Source: a bacterium
GTDB taxonomy: Bacteria > Verrucomicrobiota > Kiritimatiellia > CAIKKV01 > CAITUY01
Assembly (NCBI GenBank): GCA_037143175.1
Contig: JBAWZF010000003.1
Coordinates: 1 to 64,000 of the forward strand
Length of the DNA: 64,000 bases
Direction: 5' to 3'
Shown: positions 8,450 to 17,120 of the stretch, one piece after another
How the letters are laid out: each line of letters begins with the position of its first letter
Position numbering within the stretch: the stretch's first letter is position 1
Position numbers and translations under genes: made by a program
The notes under the pieces: model-generated
The model's input: the letters and a program-made list of their open reading frames with translations, nothing else
Told to the model about the DNA's origin: nothing
The model's database searches: none

Positions 8450-9055
8450 ATGTCCAGACCAGTATCCATACAACCTGATGCGATTCTTGAGGCGGCCCGT
8501 AAGGTCTTTATGACCCACGGGTACAAAGCCAGTACCGCACTTATTGCCAAGGCGGCGGACGTGTCAGAAGGATCTCTGTTCAAACACTACAAGAGTAAAT
8601 GCAATCTATTCCTTGCCGCCATGAATGTGGACGGGAATGTCCCCTCATGGAGTGATTGCCTACTAACGTCCGCCGGAAAAGGCGATATCCGGGCCACGCT
8701 TGAAACAGCGGGAACGCAGCTTCTCAAACACCTTCGCCTGATTTTGCCCCGCATCATGATGATCACTTCAAGTGGTGTTACTATTCCCAAGCATCATTCT
8801 CCGGATGAACTCCCTCCGCCTATTCAAAAAATGGAGGTGCTGTGTAGATACTTTAACTTGGAAATCAAAGCCGGCCGCATGGAAATGGAATCCCCGGAAA
8901 TTCAGGCTCAGGCTTTTCTGGGAGCCCTTTCTCACTACGCCTGGTGCGAGACGCTGTTTGGCTACACGCCAGCCGCCCCTGATGACTATATCCGTAACGT
9001 TGTAGACATTCTAGTAAAGGCCACTCATACCAAAAAATCGGGTCGAAAATTATGA
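8450..9055 (+). CDS. TetR-family transcriptional regulator of the RND efflux operon
   Basis: A 201-residue regulator. Residues 8-57 are a typical TetR N-terminal HTH (IQPDAILEAARKVFMTHGYKASTALIAKAADVSEGSLFKHYKSKCNLFLAAM), and the variable C-terminal ligand-binding half follows. Its stop overlaps the start of the outer-membrane factor gene as ATGA, so it is the first gene of the efflux operon and is presumably its repressor, acting at the operator just upstream. No strong Shine-Dalgarno precedes the ATG. The likely inducers, drugs or toxic metabolites, cannot be read from the sequence. Confidence 0.88.
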   Translation: MSRPVSIQPDAILEAARKVFMTHGYKASTALIAKAADVSEGSLFKHYKSKCNLFLAAMNVDGNVPSWSDCLLTSAGKGDIRATLETAGTQLLKHLRLILPRIMMITSSGVTIPKHHSPDELPPPIQKMEVLCRYFNLEIKAGRMEMESPEIQAQAFLGALSHYAWCETLFGYTPAAPDDYIRNVVDILVKATHTKKSGRKL

Positions 9056-10476
9056 AAATACTTTCCCTTCAATTACTCTCCACCTCCCTGTTGGCTGGTT
9101 TGATCACCGGTTGTGTGCAAGCTCCTCCGCCCCCTTCGGCTACCACGGCCTGGGATGCGCCCAATGATGCCCACCGCAAGGATCTCGTCTGGGAAGCCGT
9201 GCGGGCCGAGACGCCCACCGACCTTTCCAAGCCTCTGTCTCTACCGGATATCGTGGATCTGGCCCTTCATAATAATGCCGCCACCAGTAAGGCCTGGCAG
9301 GAAGCCCGCGCGGCTTCCGAGCAGGTCCGGTTCGCTGAGGGCTACTTCATGCCCAGCGTCACCGCCGGGGCGGGAATGACCCGAACCACCACTGATGCCC
9401 GGCCCGAAAGCTTTAGCCAGAACAATCTGACTTATGGGCCCAGCCTGCAGTTGAGTTATCTTGTTTTCAACTTCGGCGGGGGCCGCAGTGCTGCCGTTGA
9501 ACAGGCGCTCCAAACCGTTTATGCCAGTAATTTTGCCTTTAACCGAACCATTCAGGATACCCTCCTGACCGCTGAGATCGCTTATTATAGAGTGATCAGC
9601 GCCCAGGCGGCGGTGGAAGCGGCCGCCACAAACGCCTCGGACACCAAGGTCATCCTAGAAGCGGCAACCGAACGCCGTAAAGCTGGTGTCGGCGTGGATC
9701 TGGAAGTGCTTCAAGCGCAAACCCTTTACGATCAAACACTTTACGCGCTGGCGAATGCCCAAGGACTGCAAAAGATCAGCTGGGGCCTGCTGGCGCAGGC
9801 CGCAGGGCTGCCGGCTGATACGATGCTCCACATCGCCGCACCCTCCACGACTATCCCCGTATCGCTCTCCAACCAGGAGATGCGGCACTTTATTGATGCC
9901 GCCCTGGAGCGTCGTCCTGATCTTGCCGCCTTGCGGGCTTCACTGGCCGCCCGGGAAGCCGCCATCAAGGTGGCAAATGCCTCCCGTTGGCCCTCCCTGT
10001 ATCTCAATGGCTCAATCGCCCGCGACTACTATGAACCTTATGGCCTGAGCAATCGCGAAACTTTCGCTAATGACTGGTCCTATATTGGCGGCGTGAGCGT
10101 GAAGTGGAATATCTTTGACGGCTTCCAGACCTTGAGCACAAAACGCACTGCCGAAGCGCAAGCCGAAGCCACCCGTGCCCAACTCAAGCAGGCGGAACTG
10201 GGCGCGAGCGCGGAAATCTGGACCCGTTTCCAGAATTATGAAACCGCCCTGCGATTGCAGGACTTCAGCCTCTCCGCCTTAACCAGCGCCACGGCGGCAC
10301 AGCAACTGGCAATCGATAGTTATAAATCAGGCGTCAAAAGCATTCTCGACGTCCTGAGTGCCGAGACCCAACTTGCCCAGGCCCGTAGCCAGCAAATTGT
10401 TGCACGACAGGAAGTTTTCACGGCATTGGCTCATTTGGCGCATGCCACAGGATTAATTGAGAAAGGGATCAAGTAA
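9052..10476 (+). CDS. Outer-membrane efflux lipoprotein (TolC/OprM family)
   Basis: A 474-residue outer-membrane factor with a lipoprotein signal peptide (MKILSLQLLSTSLLAGLITGC, lipobox Cys at 21). Two OEP repeats follow, rich in long heptad-type helices (for example ALQTVYASNFAFNRTIQDTLLTAEIAYYRVISAQAAVEAAA and LKQAELGASAEIWTRFQNYETALRLQDFSLSALTSATAAQQLAIDSYKSGVKSILDVLSAETQLAQARSQ). It is the exit duct of the tripartite pump encoded by this and the next two genes. It overlaps tetR by 4 nt and is followed 2 nt later by the adaptor gene. Confidence 0.9.
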   Translation: MKILSLQLLSTSLLAGLITGCVQAPPPPSATTAWDAPNDAHRKDLVWEAVRAETPTDLSKPLSLPDIVDLALHNNAATSKAWQEARAASEQVRFAEGYFMPSVTAGAGMTRTTTDARPESFSQNNLTYGPSLQLSYLVFNFGGGRSAAVEQALQTVYASNFAFNRTIQDTLLTAEIAYYRVISAQAAVEAAATNASDTKVILEAATERRKAGVGVDLEVLQAQTLYDQTLYALANAQGLQKISWGLLAQAAGLPADTMLHIAAPSTTIPVSLSNQEMRHFIDAALERRPDLAALRASLAAREAAIKVANASRWPSLYLNGSIARDYYEPYGLSNRETFANDWSYIGGVSVKWNIFDGFQTLSTKRTAEAQAEATRAQLKQAELGASAEIWTRFQNYETALRLQDFSLSALTSATAAQQLAIDSYKSGVKSILDVLSAETQLAQARSQQIVARQEVFTALAHLAHATGLIEKGIK

Positions 10477-10478
10477 AC

Positions 10479-11624
10479 ATGAAGAACACCATCCGTTTGA
10501 CCACCACTGCCATCACTCTCACCGCCCTCGTGCTTGCCACCAGCTCCTGCGGCAAAAAGGCGGCCGCCCCGTTTACTCCGCCACCGGTCATGGTCATGAT
10601 GACCCCGGCGATCCAAGTGGATACCCCCATTATCATCGCCACCTACGGAAATACCCAGGACAAGGAGAGCGTGGATATCATTCCTCAAGTCTCAGGACAA
10701 CTCATCAGCGTGTTGTTTGAGGAAGGTGCCGTTGTCACCAATGGTCAACCGCTCTTCCAGATTGATCCGAGGGACTATCAGACGCGAGTGCAACAGGCTG
10801 AAGGCATGATCGCCGCCGATAAGGCATCGCTGGAACTTGCTCGAACCACTGTCGCACGTAACCAGCCACTTCAGGAAAAACAACTGATCTCACGGGAACT
10901 GTTTGACGCCATCAGCAACAAGGTCACCTCCCTGGAGGCACAGCTCACCATCGATCAGGCGGCGCTTGAACAAGCCCGGCTTAACCTCTCTCGCTGTACC
11001 CTCGTTTCCCCGATCGACGGCCTTTGCTCCAAGCGTTACGTGGATGCCGGGAATCTGGTGGCGGCGGGAGCTTCACGCCTGACCAACGTCCGGAACAACA
11101 GCCCGCTTCGTCTGGAATGCACCATTTCCGAGCAATATCTCCCCCAGATCCGAAAAGCTTTGGCGGCAGGCCCCATCGCCGTCGAACTCACTCCCCGTGG
11201 CGACACCAACAGTTACCAGGGCACCCTCTCGTTCATGGATAATGCCGTGGATCCCCTGACCGGCACCATCCTGCTCCGGGGTGAGGTACCGAACCCGAAT
11301 AGAACGCTGTGGGCCAAACAGTTTGTCGACATCCGCATCATCGCAACCGTCATCCCGAATGCCATCCTGGTCCCGGAAAGCGCCGTTCAGTTTGGCAAAA
11401 ATGGCCCCTACCTCTATGTCGCCAATTCGAACAGTGTTTCCGAACTACGCCCGGTAAAGACCGGTGTGCGGCACAACAACCTGCTTCAGATTTCTGAAGG
11501 CGTCCAGGCGGGCGAATCCATCATCACGGCAGGACTCATGATGATGCGGCCCGGCGCCACCGTCATGGATGCCTCTAAATTACCGGCGGCAGCGACACCG
11601 CCTGCGAAAACAGAAAAGAAATAA
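10479..11624 (+). CDS. RND efflux periplasmic adaptor (membrane fusion lipoprotein)
   Basis: A 381-residue HlyD/AcrA-type adaptor. The N-terminus is a signal with a probable lipidation Cys at 24 (LVLATSSC). It continues with a barrel-sandwich half motif (VDIIPQVSGQLISVLFEEGAVVTNGQPLFQIDPRDYQTRVQQAEG), an alpha-hairpin, the second sandwich half (LVSPIDGLCSKRYVDAGNLVAAG) and a C-terminal membrane-proximal domain. It bridges the inner-membrane pump and the outer-membrane factor. It starts 2 nt after the OMF gene. The 78-nt gap to the pump gene holds a REP-like hairpin. Confidence 0.9.
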   Translation: MKNTIRLTTTAITLTALVLATSSCGKKAAAPFTPPPVMVMMTPAIQVDTPIIIATYGNTQDKESVDIIPQVSGQLISVLFEEGAVVTNGQPLFQIDPRDYQTRVQQAEGMIAADKASLELARTTVARNQPLQEKQLISRELFDAISNKVTSLEAQLTIDQAALEQARLNLSRCTLVSPIDGLCSKRYVDAGNLVAAGASRLTNVRNNSPLRLECTISEQYLPQIRKALAAGPIAVELTPRGDTNSYQGTLSFMDNAVDPLTGTILLRGEVPNPNRTLWAKQFVDIRIIATVIPNAILVPESAVQFGKNGPYLYVANSNSVSELRPVKTGVRHNNLLQISEGVQAGESIITAGLMMMRPGATVMDASKLPAAATPPAKTEKK

Positions 11625-11642
11625 ACCCATATACTGCCAAGA

Positions 11643-11682
11643 TACCCCTCACCTTAATCCTCTCCCGCAAGGGGAGAGGAAA
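11643..11682. repeat. REP-like CTCTCCC hairpin, copy 2
   Basis: An 8-bp stem, CCTCTCCC (11659-11666) with GGGAGAGG (11672-11679), has loop GCAAG and is preceded by CCCTCACCTTAAT. It belongs to the same family as the elements at 3414 and 40617, and again lies inside an operon, between the adaptor and pump genes. Confidence 0.8.
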
Positions 11683-11702
11683 CAGAATAGAGAGAGACTA
11701 TT

Positions 11703-14700
11703 ATGAGCTTTTCAGAAATCTTTATCCGCCGTCCTGTCATGACGATTCTACTCACTACCCTGATGGTGGTGGGCGGTGTATGGGCCTATCTTCAACTACC
11801 TGTCAACAGTCTTCCTACCGTGGATTATCCCGTGATTCAGGTTACTGTTGCCTATCCGGGCGCCAGCCCTGCGACCATGGCGTCCACGGTGGCCACTCCT
11901 CTTGAAAACGAATTCACCCAGATCAGCGGCCTGGATTCCATGTATTCTGACAACAAACAGGGGCTCACGACCATCACCCTGTCATTCAGTTTGAATCGTA
12001 ATGTGGACTTATTGGCCCCGGATGTTCAGGCGGCCATTACCCGGGCCACTCGCAACCTCCCCACCGATCTGCCCAGCCCGCCCACCTATCAGAAGTTCAA
12101 CCCTTCCGATGCCCCCATCTATTATCTGCTCCTCTACTCGGATATTATGCCCCATGGCGAACTGTACGACTATGTCAACCACGTGGTCGCCCGGAAATTA
12201 AGCATGATTGACGGGGTCTCCAAGGTAGAGGCCTTCGGCGCCAAAAATGCCGTTCGCATTCAATTCGACCCTGACAAACTGGCCGCGTATAAAATCGGAG
12301 TCGATGAACTGGCGCTGGCACTTAAGGCCGGTACAGCCAATGTTCCGGGCGGCAGCCTGAATGGCGCCCAGCGCACCTTTGTGATTGAGCCGCAGGGTCA
12401 ATTACGCACCGCCCGCGAATATGGTGAAATCATCATTACCACCCGCAACAATGCCCCTATCCGTGTTAAGGACGTGGCGCATTGCGTCGACAGCCTGGCC
12501 AACGATCTGGTGAATATTCGCTATGCCAGCGGCTCGGAACCCATCCACAGTCAATGCGTGGTGATGCGCCTCTCGCGTGTCAGTGGTGCCAATACCGTTG
12601 CCGTGGCAAACCGGGTGACTCTGGCGCTGGATGAAGCCCGCCGCGAACTTCCCTCCACCATTACCATGGTGACCATGTATAACGGTTCGGAACCCATCAA
12701 GGAATCCCTGCTTGATGTCCAGCTCACCGTGGGGATTTCCCTCCTCATGGTGGTCCTGGTTATCTTTTTCTTTTTGGGCCGCATCCGTGAAACGGTGATT
12801 CCCAGCATTGTTCTTCCGATTTCTCTGCTGGGCACCTTCCTCCTGATGCTGCCCTCCAACTTCAGCCTTGATATCCTGTCTCTGATGGGCATCATTCTGG
12901 CCGTCGGCTTTCTGGTGGATGACGCCATCGTGGTTCTGGAGAACACCGTGCGCCATCTGGAGGAAGGCAAGAAACCCATCCCTGCCGCCTTGCAAAGCAT
13001 GAAGGAAATTTCTTTCACCGTCATTTCCACCAGTGCCGCCCTGATCATCGTCTTTATGCCTCTGGTATTTATGGGGGGCGCCGTCGGCCGGAACCTTCGC
13101 GAATTCGCGCTGACGGTTATTTTTGCCATCATCGTCTCAACGATCCTGGCATTGACGCTCTCTCCCATGATGTGTGCCCGCATTCTGCATCATGAAAAGG
13201 CACCCAATGCAGTGCAACGCAGCATCACCGCCTTCATCCAGGGCATGATCCGGCAATACGGCATAGCCCTTCATTTCCAACTTCGACACAAGTGGCTGGC
13301 ACTGGTCGCCTGGGTCCTCTGCATTATCGGTGCCGGAATACTTTACTTCACCCTTCCGGGCGACTTTCTGCCGCCGGGCGACAGCAGTTTCATCTTCGGC
13401 GCTATGCTGATGCCCCAAGGGTCTTCCTCGGAACAGATGCAAGCCTATCAAACCAAGGTCATGGGCGTGTTACGCCAGGACCCTGCGGTAACCCGTATCG
13501 GCAGCGTCACCGGTATATTTCCGGGTGCTGACCAAAGCATGGGCTTTGTATTCATCCGCCTCAAGTCGCCACGCGAACGCGCTCCCATTGCTCAGATTTC
13601 CCAAAGCCTGATGATGAAGGCGATGATGATTCCGGATGGCCTCTGCGCCATGAAGGCGATGCCGGTTCTCAAAATCAGTTCCGGCGTCGACTCCACCGCC
13701 CAGGGCAGCGATTACGGTTTTCTCCTGAAGGGATTAGATCGGGATACGGTCTATAAAACGGCATTTCAGTTGGAGCAGGAAATCCGCAAAATCCCCTTCC
13801 TGGTCCCCTTCGCAACCCAGAACAGCGTCAAACTCAATATGCCCCGTTTGAATATCACCATTGACCGGACCCGAGCCTCGGCGCTGGGAATAACAGCCAC
13901 TTCCATTGAACAGGCCCTGGCGATTTCTTTTGCTGGCGGCTATGCGACCCAGTTCACTACCGACCAGGATCAATATCAGGTCATCCCTGAAATTCAGAAA
14001 TCCAATCAACGACTTCCTACCGATCTGGCGCTACTCTATCTGCGCTCTTCGTATGGTCCGCTGGTTCCCATGCAATCGATTATCAAGTGGTCAGAGGACG
14101 CGGGTCCTCAAAATGTTCCTCATGCCCAACAGCATGAAGCGGCCACCATTTCCTTCAGCCCCTTTCCGGGAATACCGCTGGGTATTGTTACGGCCGCCAT
14201 TGAAGCCAAGGCTGCCGCCGTCCTTCCCCCCACCGTACAAGGAGCCTTCATCGGGGATGCCGTGGAATTCAAAAAGTCGATCGCCAGTCTCGGCATCCTG
14301 CTGTTGATTGCCATCTTTTTGAAATACATCGTGCTGGGAATGCTTTACGAAAGCTACATTCATCCTTTCACCATTCTCACCACCCTGCCGGTGGCGCTGT
14401 TCGGTGGCTTTCTGACGCTGTTCATATTTGGCAGCACCCTTTCACTGTATGCCTACATCGGGGTGTTCGTCTTGCTCGGACTCATCACAAAGAACGGCAT
14501 TCTGATGATTGATTTCGCGTTGCAGAGAAGAGCGGAAGGGATGAACAGTTATGACGCCATTCACAATGCCTGCGTGGTCCGTTTCCGCCCGATCCTGATG
14601 ACCGGCTTGTGCGCTATCCTGGGCGCGATGCCGATTGCCATGGGATTCGGAACGGATGCCTCCAGCCGGAAACCGCTGGGCCTGGTGATCGTCGGGGGGA

Positions 14701-14804
14701 TGATCTTTGCCCAGGTGATCACCCTTTTTGTGACGCCGGGCATCTATCTCTATATGGAGAAGATTCAGGCCAAGTTCTTCAAGCCGCGGACGGATCTGGA
14801 GTAG
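11703..14804 (+). CDS. RND multidrug efflux pump, inner-membrane component (MdtB/MdtC-like)
   Basis: A 1033-residue HAE1-family RND transporter of full length. It starts IFIRRPVMTILLTTLMVVGG and has SLPTVDYPVIQVTVAYPGASP, a pattern typical of the MdtB/MdtC/MuxB branch. The proton-relay Asp pair is in GIILAVGFLVDDAIVVLENTVRHLEEG (TM4), and the second-repeat TM10 region includes LLGLITKNGILMIDFALQRR. It exports compounds from the periplasm or inner leaflet, driven by proton influx. MdtB and MdtC normally work as a heteromer; only one pump gene is present, so this one is probably a homotrimer. Its stop codon abuts a long inverted repeat. Confidence 0.92.
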   Translation: MSFSEIFIRRPVMTILLTTLMVVGGVWAYLQLPVNSLPTVDYPVIQVTVAYPGASPATMASTVATPLENEFTQISGLDSMYSDNKQGLTTITLSFSLNRNVDLLAPDVQAAITRATRNLPTDLPSPPTYQKFNPSDAPIYYLLLYSDIMPHGELYDYVNHVVARKLSMIDGVSKVEAFGAKNAVRIQFDPDKLAAYKIGVDELALALKAGTANVPGGSLNGAQRTFVIEPQGQLRTAREYGEIIITTRNNAPIRVKDVAHCVDSLANDLVNIRYASGSEPIHSQCVVMRLSRVSGANTVAVANRVTLALDEARRELPSTITMVTMYNGSEPIKESLLDVQLTVGISLLMVVLVIFFFLGRIRETVIPSIVLPISLLGTFLLMLPSNFSLDILSLMGIILAVGFLVDDAIVVLENTVRHLEEGKKPIPAALQSMKEISFTVISTSAALIIVFMPLVFMGGAVGRNLREFALTVIFAIIVSTILALTLSPMMCARILHHEKAPNAVQRSITAFIQGMIRQYGIALHFQLRHKWLALVAWVLCIIGAGILYFTLPGDFLPPGDSSFIFGAMLMPQGSSSEQMQAYQTKVMGVLRQDPAVTRIGSVTGIFPGADQSMGFVFIRLKSPRERAPIAQISQSLMMKAMMIPDGLCAMKAMPVLKISSGVDSTAQGSDYGFLLKGLDRDTVYKTAFQLEQEIRKIPFLVPFATQNSVKLNMPRLNITIDRTRASALGITATSIEQALAISFAGGYATQFTTDQDQYQVIPEIQKSNQRLPTDLALLYLRSSYGPLVPMQSIIKWSEDAGPQNVPHAQQHEAATISFSPFPGIPLGIVTAAIEAKAAAVLPPTVQGAFIGDAVEFKKSIASLGILLLIAIFLKYIVLGMLYESYIHPFTILTTLPVALFGGFLTLFIFGSTLSLYAYIGVFVLLGLITKNGILMIDFALQRRAEGMNSYDAIHNACVVRFRPILMTGLCAILGAMPIAMGFGTDASSRKPLGLVIVGGMIFAQVITLFVTPGIYLYMEKIQAKFFKPRTDLE

Positions 14805-14861
14805 TAGGGCTGCCGCTTGCGGCACGCCAGAAATTCGGCACGCCGCAAGCGGCGGCCCTAC
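14804..14861. repeat. GTAGGGC-ended inverted repeat, copy 1 (bidirectional terminator position)
   Basis: Arms 14804-14828 and 14837-14861 (25 nt each, nearly perfect complements starting GTAGGGC and ending GGCCCTAC) flank the 8-nt spacer AGAAATTC. The element begins at the last base of the RND stop codon and ends 2 nt before the rmlC stop, so it fills the gap between convergent genes. A second copy with a longer spacer is at 32503-32582. Confidence 0.85.
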
Positions 14862-14862
14862 A

Positions 14863-15423
14863 TCACCTATATGCAGGCAGTGCTGCCCGAGTCATGTCGG
14901 TTAATGGCGTCAGCCCTGCATCTCGCTGAGAAAGAATGGGAGCGGACACCGGCCAGGGAATATTCAGGCTGGGATCCGACCAGAGAATACCGTTTTCATC
15001 TTTCGGTGAATAATAGGCACTGCATTTATACACAAAGTCCGCTTCATCACTCATGACGCAAAACCCATGCGCAAAACCGGCCGGAATGAAAAACTGATGG
15101 TGATTCGCCGCTGACAAAACCGCACCCACCCACTTGCCAAAAGTGGGCGAACCGCGCCGAACGTCCACGGCCACATCAAAGATTTCACCACTCACCGCCC
15201 AAACCAACTTGTCCTGGGGATTAGGCAATTGGTAATGGAGTCCGCGCAATGTTCCTTTGGTGGAGTGCGACCAGTTGTCCTGCACAAATGACACCGTAAT
15301 GCCAGCTGCACGGTATTTCTCGGCATGAAACGTTTCTTGGAAAAAACCACGCGAATCTCCAAATACATCCGGAATGACCAACTTGACCTCAGGGATCGCC
15401 TGGGGGATTACCTGCAGTGCCAT
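14863..15423 (-). CDS. rmlC: dTDP-4-dehydrorhamnose 3,5-epimerase
   Basis: A 186-residue cupin-fold epimerase of the dTDP-L-rhamnose pathway. Characteristic segments are FGDSRGFFQETFHAEKY, the catalytic His region GTLRGLHYQLPNPQDKLVWAVSGEIFDVAVDVRRGSPTFGKW, IPAGFAHGFCVMSDEADFVYKCSAYYSPKDENGILWSDPSLNI, and Tyr in the YK/YY cluster. It converts dTDP-4-keto-6-deoxyglucose to the 4-keto-rhamnose epimer. It lies 2 nt after rmlA and forms an operon with it. rmlB and rmlD are not in the window. Confidence 0.93.
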   Translation of the reverse strand: MALQVIPQAIPEVKLVIPDVFGDSRGFFQETFHAEKYRAAGITVSFVQDNWSHSTKGTLRGLHYQLPNPQDKLVWAVSGEIFDVAVDVRRGSPTFGKWVGAVLSAANHHQFFIPAGFAHGFCVMSDEADFVYKCSAYYSPKDENGILWSDPSLNIPWPVSAPILSQRDAGLTPLTDMTRAALPAYR

Positions 15424-15425
15424 AA

Positions 15426-16295
15426 TTACTCTTCCTCCGCCATGCGAATCAGATACTGTCCATATTCATTCTTCACCATTTCCCGGCCCAATGCCTTGAG
15501 TTGCTCCCGGGAGATATACCCCATCGCAAAAGCAATCTCCTCGATACAGGCCATCTTGAACCCCTGTCGTATCTGGACCGTCTGGACAAAGCTGGCCGCC
15601 TGATACATCGAGTCATGGGTACCGGTGTCGAGCCAGGCAAAACCCCGCCCCAGGGAATGTACCCGTAATGTCCCCGCCTTTAAATAGGCCAGATTCAGAT
15701 CGGTGATCTCCAATTCACCGCGGGGTGATGGCTTCAGCTTGGCCGCAATATCAAGCACTCCGTTGTCATAGAAGTAAAGACCGGGAATCGCGTATTTCGA
15801 TTTTGGATGCTCGGGCTTCTCTTCCAGGGAGAGCGCTTTGCCATGTTCATCAAACTCAATCACGCCATAGCGCTCCGGGTCAGCCACGGGATAGGCGAAA
15901 ATCAGAGCGCCTGCCTTCAACTGGCTGGCCTCTTTCAACACAGCCGAAAAATTATGTCCGTAGAAGATGTTATCGCCAAGGATCAGCGACACCGAATCAC
16001 GCCCCACAAAGTCGCGACCAATAATAAAGGCCTGAGCAAGCCCTTCCGGCTTGGGCTGTTCGGCGTAACTGAGCTTAACACCCACTTGCGAGCCATCCCC
16101 TAATAAGTGGCGGAACAGGGGGAGATCGTGCGGCGTACTGATGATGAGAATATCCCGGATCCCCGCCAACATCAGAACGGAGAGGGGATAATAGATCATG
16201 GGCTTGTCGTAAATCGGCAGCAATTGCTTACTCACCGCCTTCGTCAGCGGAAACAGTCGCGTCCCCGAGCCACCCGCCAGAATTATTCCCTTCAT
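15426..16295 (-). CDS. rmlA: Glucose-1-phosphate thymidylyltransferase
   Basis: A 289-residue nucleotidyltransferase with the RmlA signature [45 protein letters not shown] at the N-terminus. It also has [17 protein letters not shown], the catalytic Asp in [13 protein letters not shown], and [34 protein letters not shown]. It makes dTDP-glucose, the first step of dTDP-sugar (rhamnose) synthesis for cell-surface polysaccharide. A strong AAGGAGG site precedes the ATG. It is followed directly by rmlC. Confidence 0.95.
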   Translation of the reverse strand: MKGIILAGGSGTRLFPLTKAVSKQLLPIYDKPMIYYPLSVLMLAGIRDILIISTPHDLPLFRHLLGDGSQVGVKLSYAEQPKPEGLAQAFIIGRDFVGRDSVSLILGDNIFYGHNFSAVLKEASQLKAGALIFAYPVADPERYGVIEFDEHGKALSLEEKPEHPKSKYAIPGLYFYDNGVLDIAAKLKPSPRGELEITDLNLAYLKAGTLRVHSLGRGFAWLDTGTHDSMYQAASFVQTVQIRQGFKMACIEEIAFAMGYISREQLKALGREMVKNEYGQYLIRMAEEE

Positions 16296-16316
16296 AATCT
16301 TCCCTCCTTGTTTTAC

Positions 16317-16952
16317 CTATTGCTGATTTTTCAGGATCTCGATGGCGTTGTCAAGGTAGCGGATGACTTCGGGCGGCATTCCCTTGACCCTTGCCGACTG
16401 GGTCCGGAGATTCCTGAATTTCCCCAGATAGGCAGCGATGGTTCCGGTGGGCTTCCCATCCTTCTGCCTGTAGGCGGCTACTTGACCTTGCCGCAGTTCT
16501 CCGGTTTGGGCTTTCTGCATCAGCTCTTCCAGCCCCTTCCGGTCCCCGGCGGCAAGATTCGTGCGCTTAAGTTGATCCTCCATCCAAATCATATCGCCAA
16601 TATCGCTCAGATCCGGGATGAACCCCTTGGGTTTATCCTCAAGCCACTCGGGATGCGAACACTTGACCCAGTCATAGGCTTGCAAGTAACGGTAGAGCGT
16701 TGCCCGGCTGAGACTGAGTCGTTCCCGGGCGTATTCTTCCATGTCCGCATGCTTGAGTTCCGCATAAAGCTTCTTATCCCGTACCTGAACCAGAAGTTCG
16801 CCGATACGGAGAAAGGCAATTTGGGCGCTCTTGAGTTTTCCCTTCAGCAACCAGGTCACCTGCAACGCTTCCTGAACCGGCGTGGTCTCCGTTGCCGGCT
16901 TGGTTTTTGCCTTAATTGCCTTGGTCTTGCCCACCACTTTTTTACCAGTCAT
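16317..16952 (-). CDS. Uncharacterised protein with central helix-turn-helix
   Basis: A 211-residue protein I do not recognise. The N-terminal 25 residues are Lys/Ala/Thr-rich and basic (TGKKVVGKTKAIKAKTKP). Residues about 70-95 contain YARERLSLSRATLYRYLQAYDWV, which looks like a DNA-binding helix-turn-helix. The middle is acidic and aromatic, and the C-terminus is helical. A GGAGG site lies 8 nt before the ATG. It lies just downstream of the OLD nuclease gene and the HsdR remnant, on the same strand, so it may be part of that accessory locus. Function unknown; a regulatory or DNA-binding role is only a guess. Confidence 0.65.
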   Translation of the reverse strand: MTGKKVVGKTKAIKAKTKPATETTPVQEALQVTWLLKGKLKSAQIAFLRIGELLVQVRDKKLYAELKHADMEEYARERLSLSRATLYRYLQAYDWVKCSHPEWLEDKPKGFIPDLSDIGDMIWMEDQLKRTNLAAGDRKGLEELMQKAQTGELRQGQVAAYRQKDGKPTGTIAAYLGKFRNLRTQSARVKGMPPEVIRYLDNAIEILKNQQ

Positions 16953-17021
16953 TTACGCCTCCACTTTCAAATAATAGCCTGAATTGAATCCTGATTATGC
17001 CCGGAAAATCCCCCTGCATCC

Positions 17022-17120
17022 CTACTCAACTCCTCGTAAGTCATCCCGAAAGCCGTCCGTCCCGGTCATGTGACGCATGATCAGGGTTTCGAGTCCTTTT
17101 TCGGTGGTGTCGGTCTTCAT
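17022..17120 (-). pseudogene. Remnant of type I restriction subunit HsdR (N-terminal 32 codons)
   Basis: An ATG at 17120 overlaps the OLD stop as ATGA and opens a 32-residue frame reading TTEKGLETLIMRHMTGTDGF near its start, then ending at TAG (17022-17024). That opening closely resembles the N-terminus of many HsdR subunits (x-TSEKGLE-x-LIVRxMTG). Homology stops after about 24 residues. This suggests an operon in which OLD was once followed, with translational coupling, by a type I restriction gene that has since been deleted. The assignment rests on a short match. Confidence 0.6.

Noticed and set aside
16107-16982. A 291-codon plus-strand frame opposite rmlA and the HTH gene
   Set aside because: It spans two genes on the other strand and has no recognisable domain.
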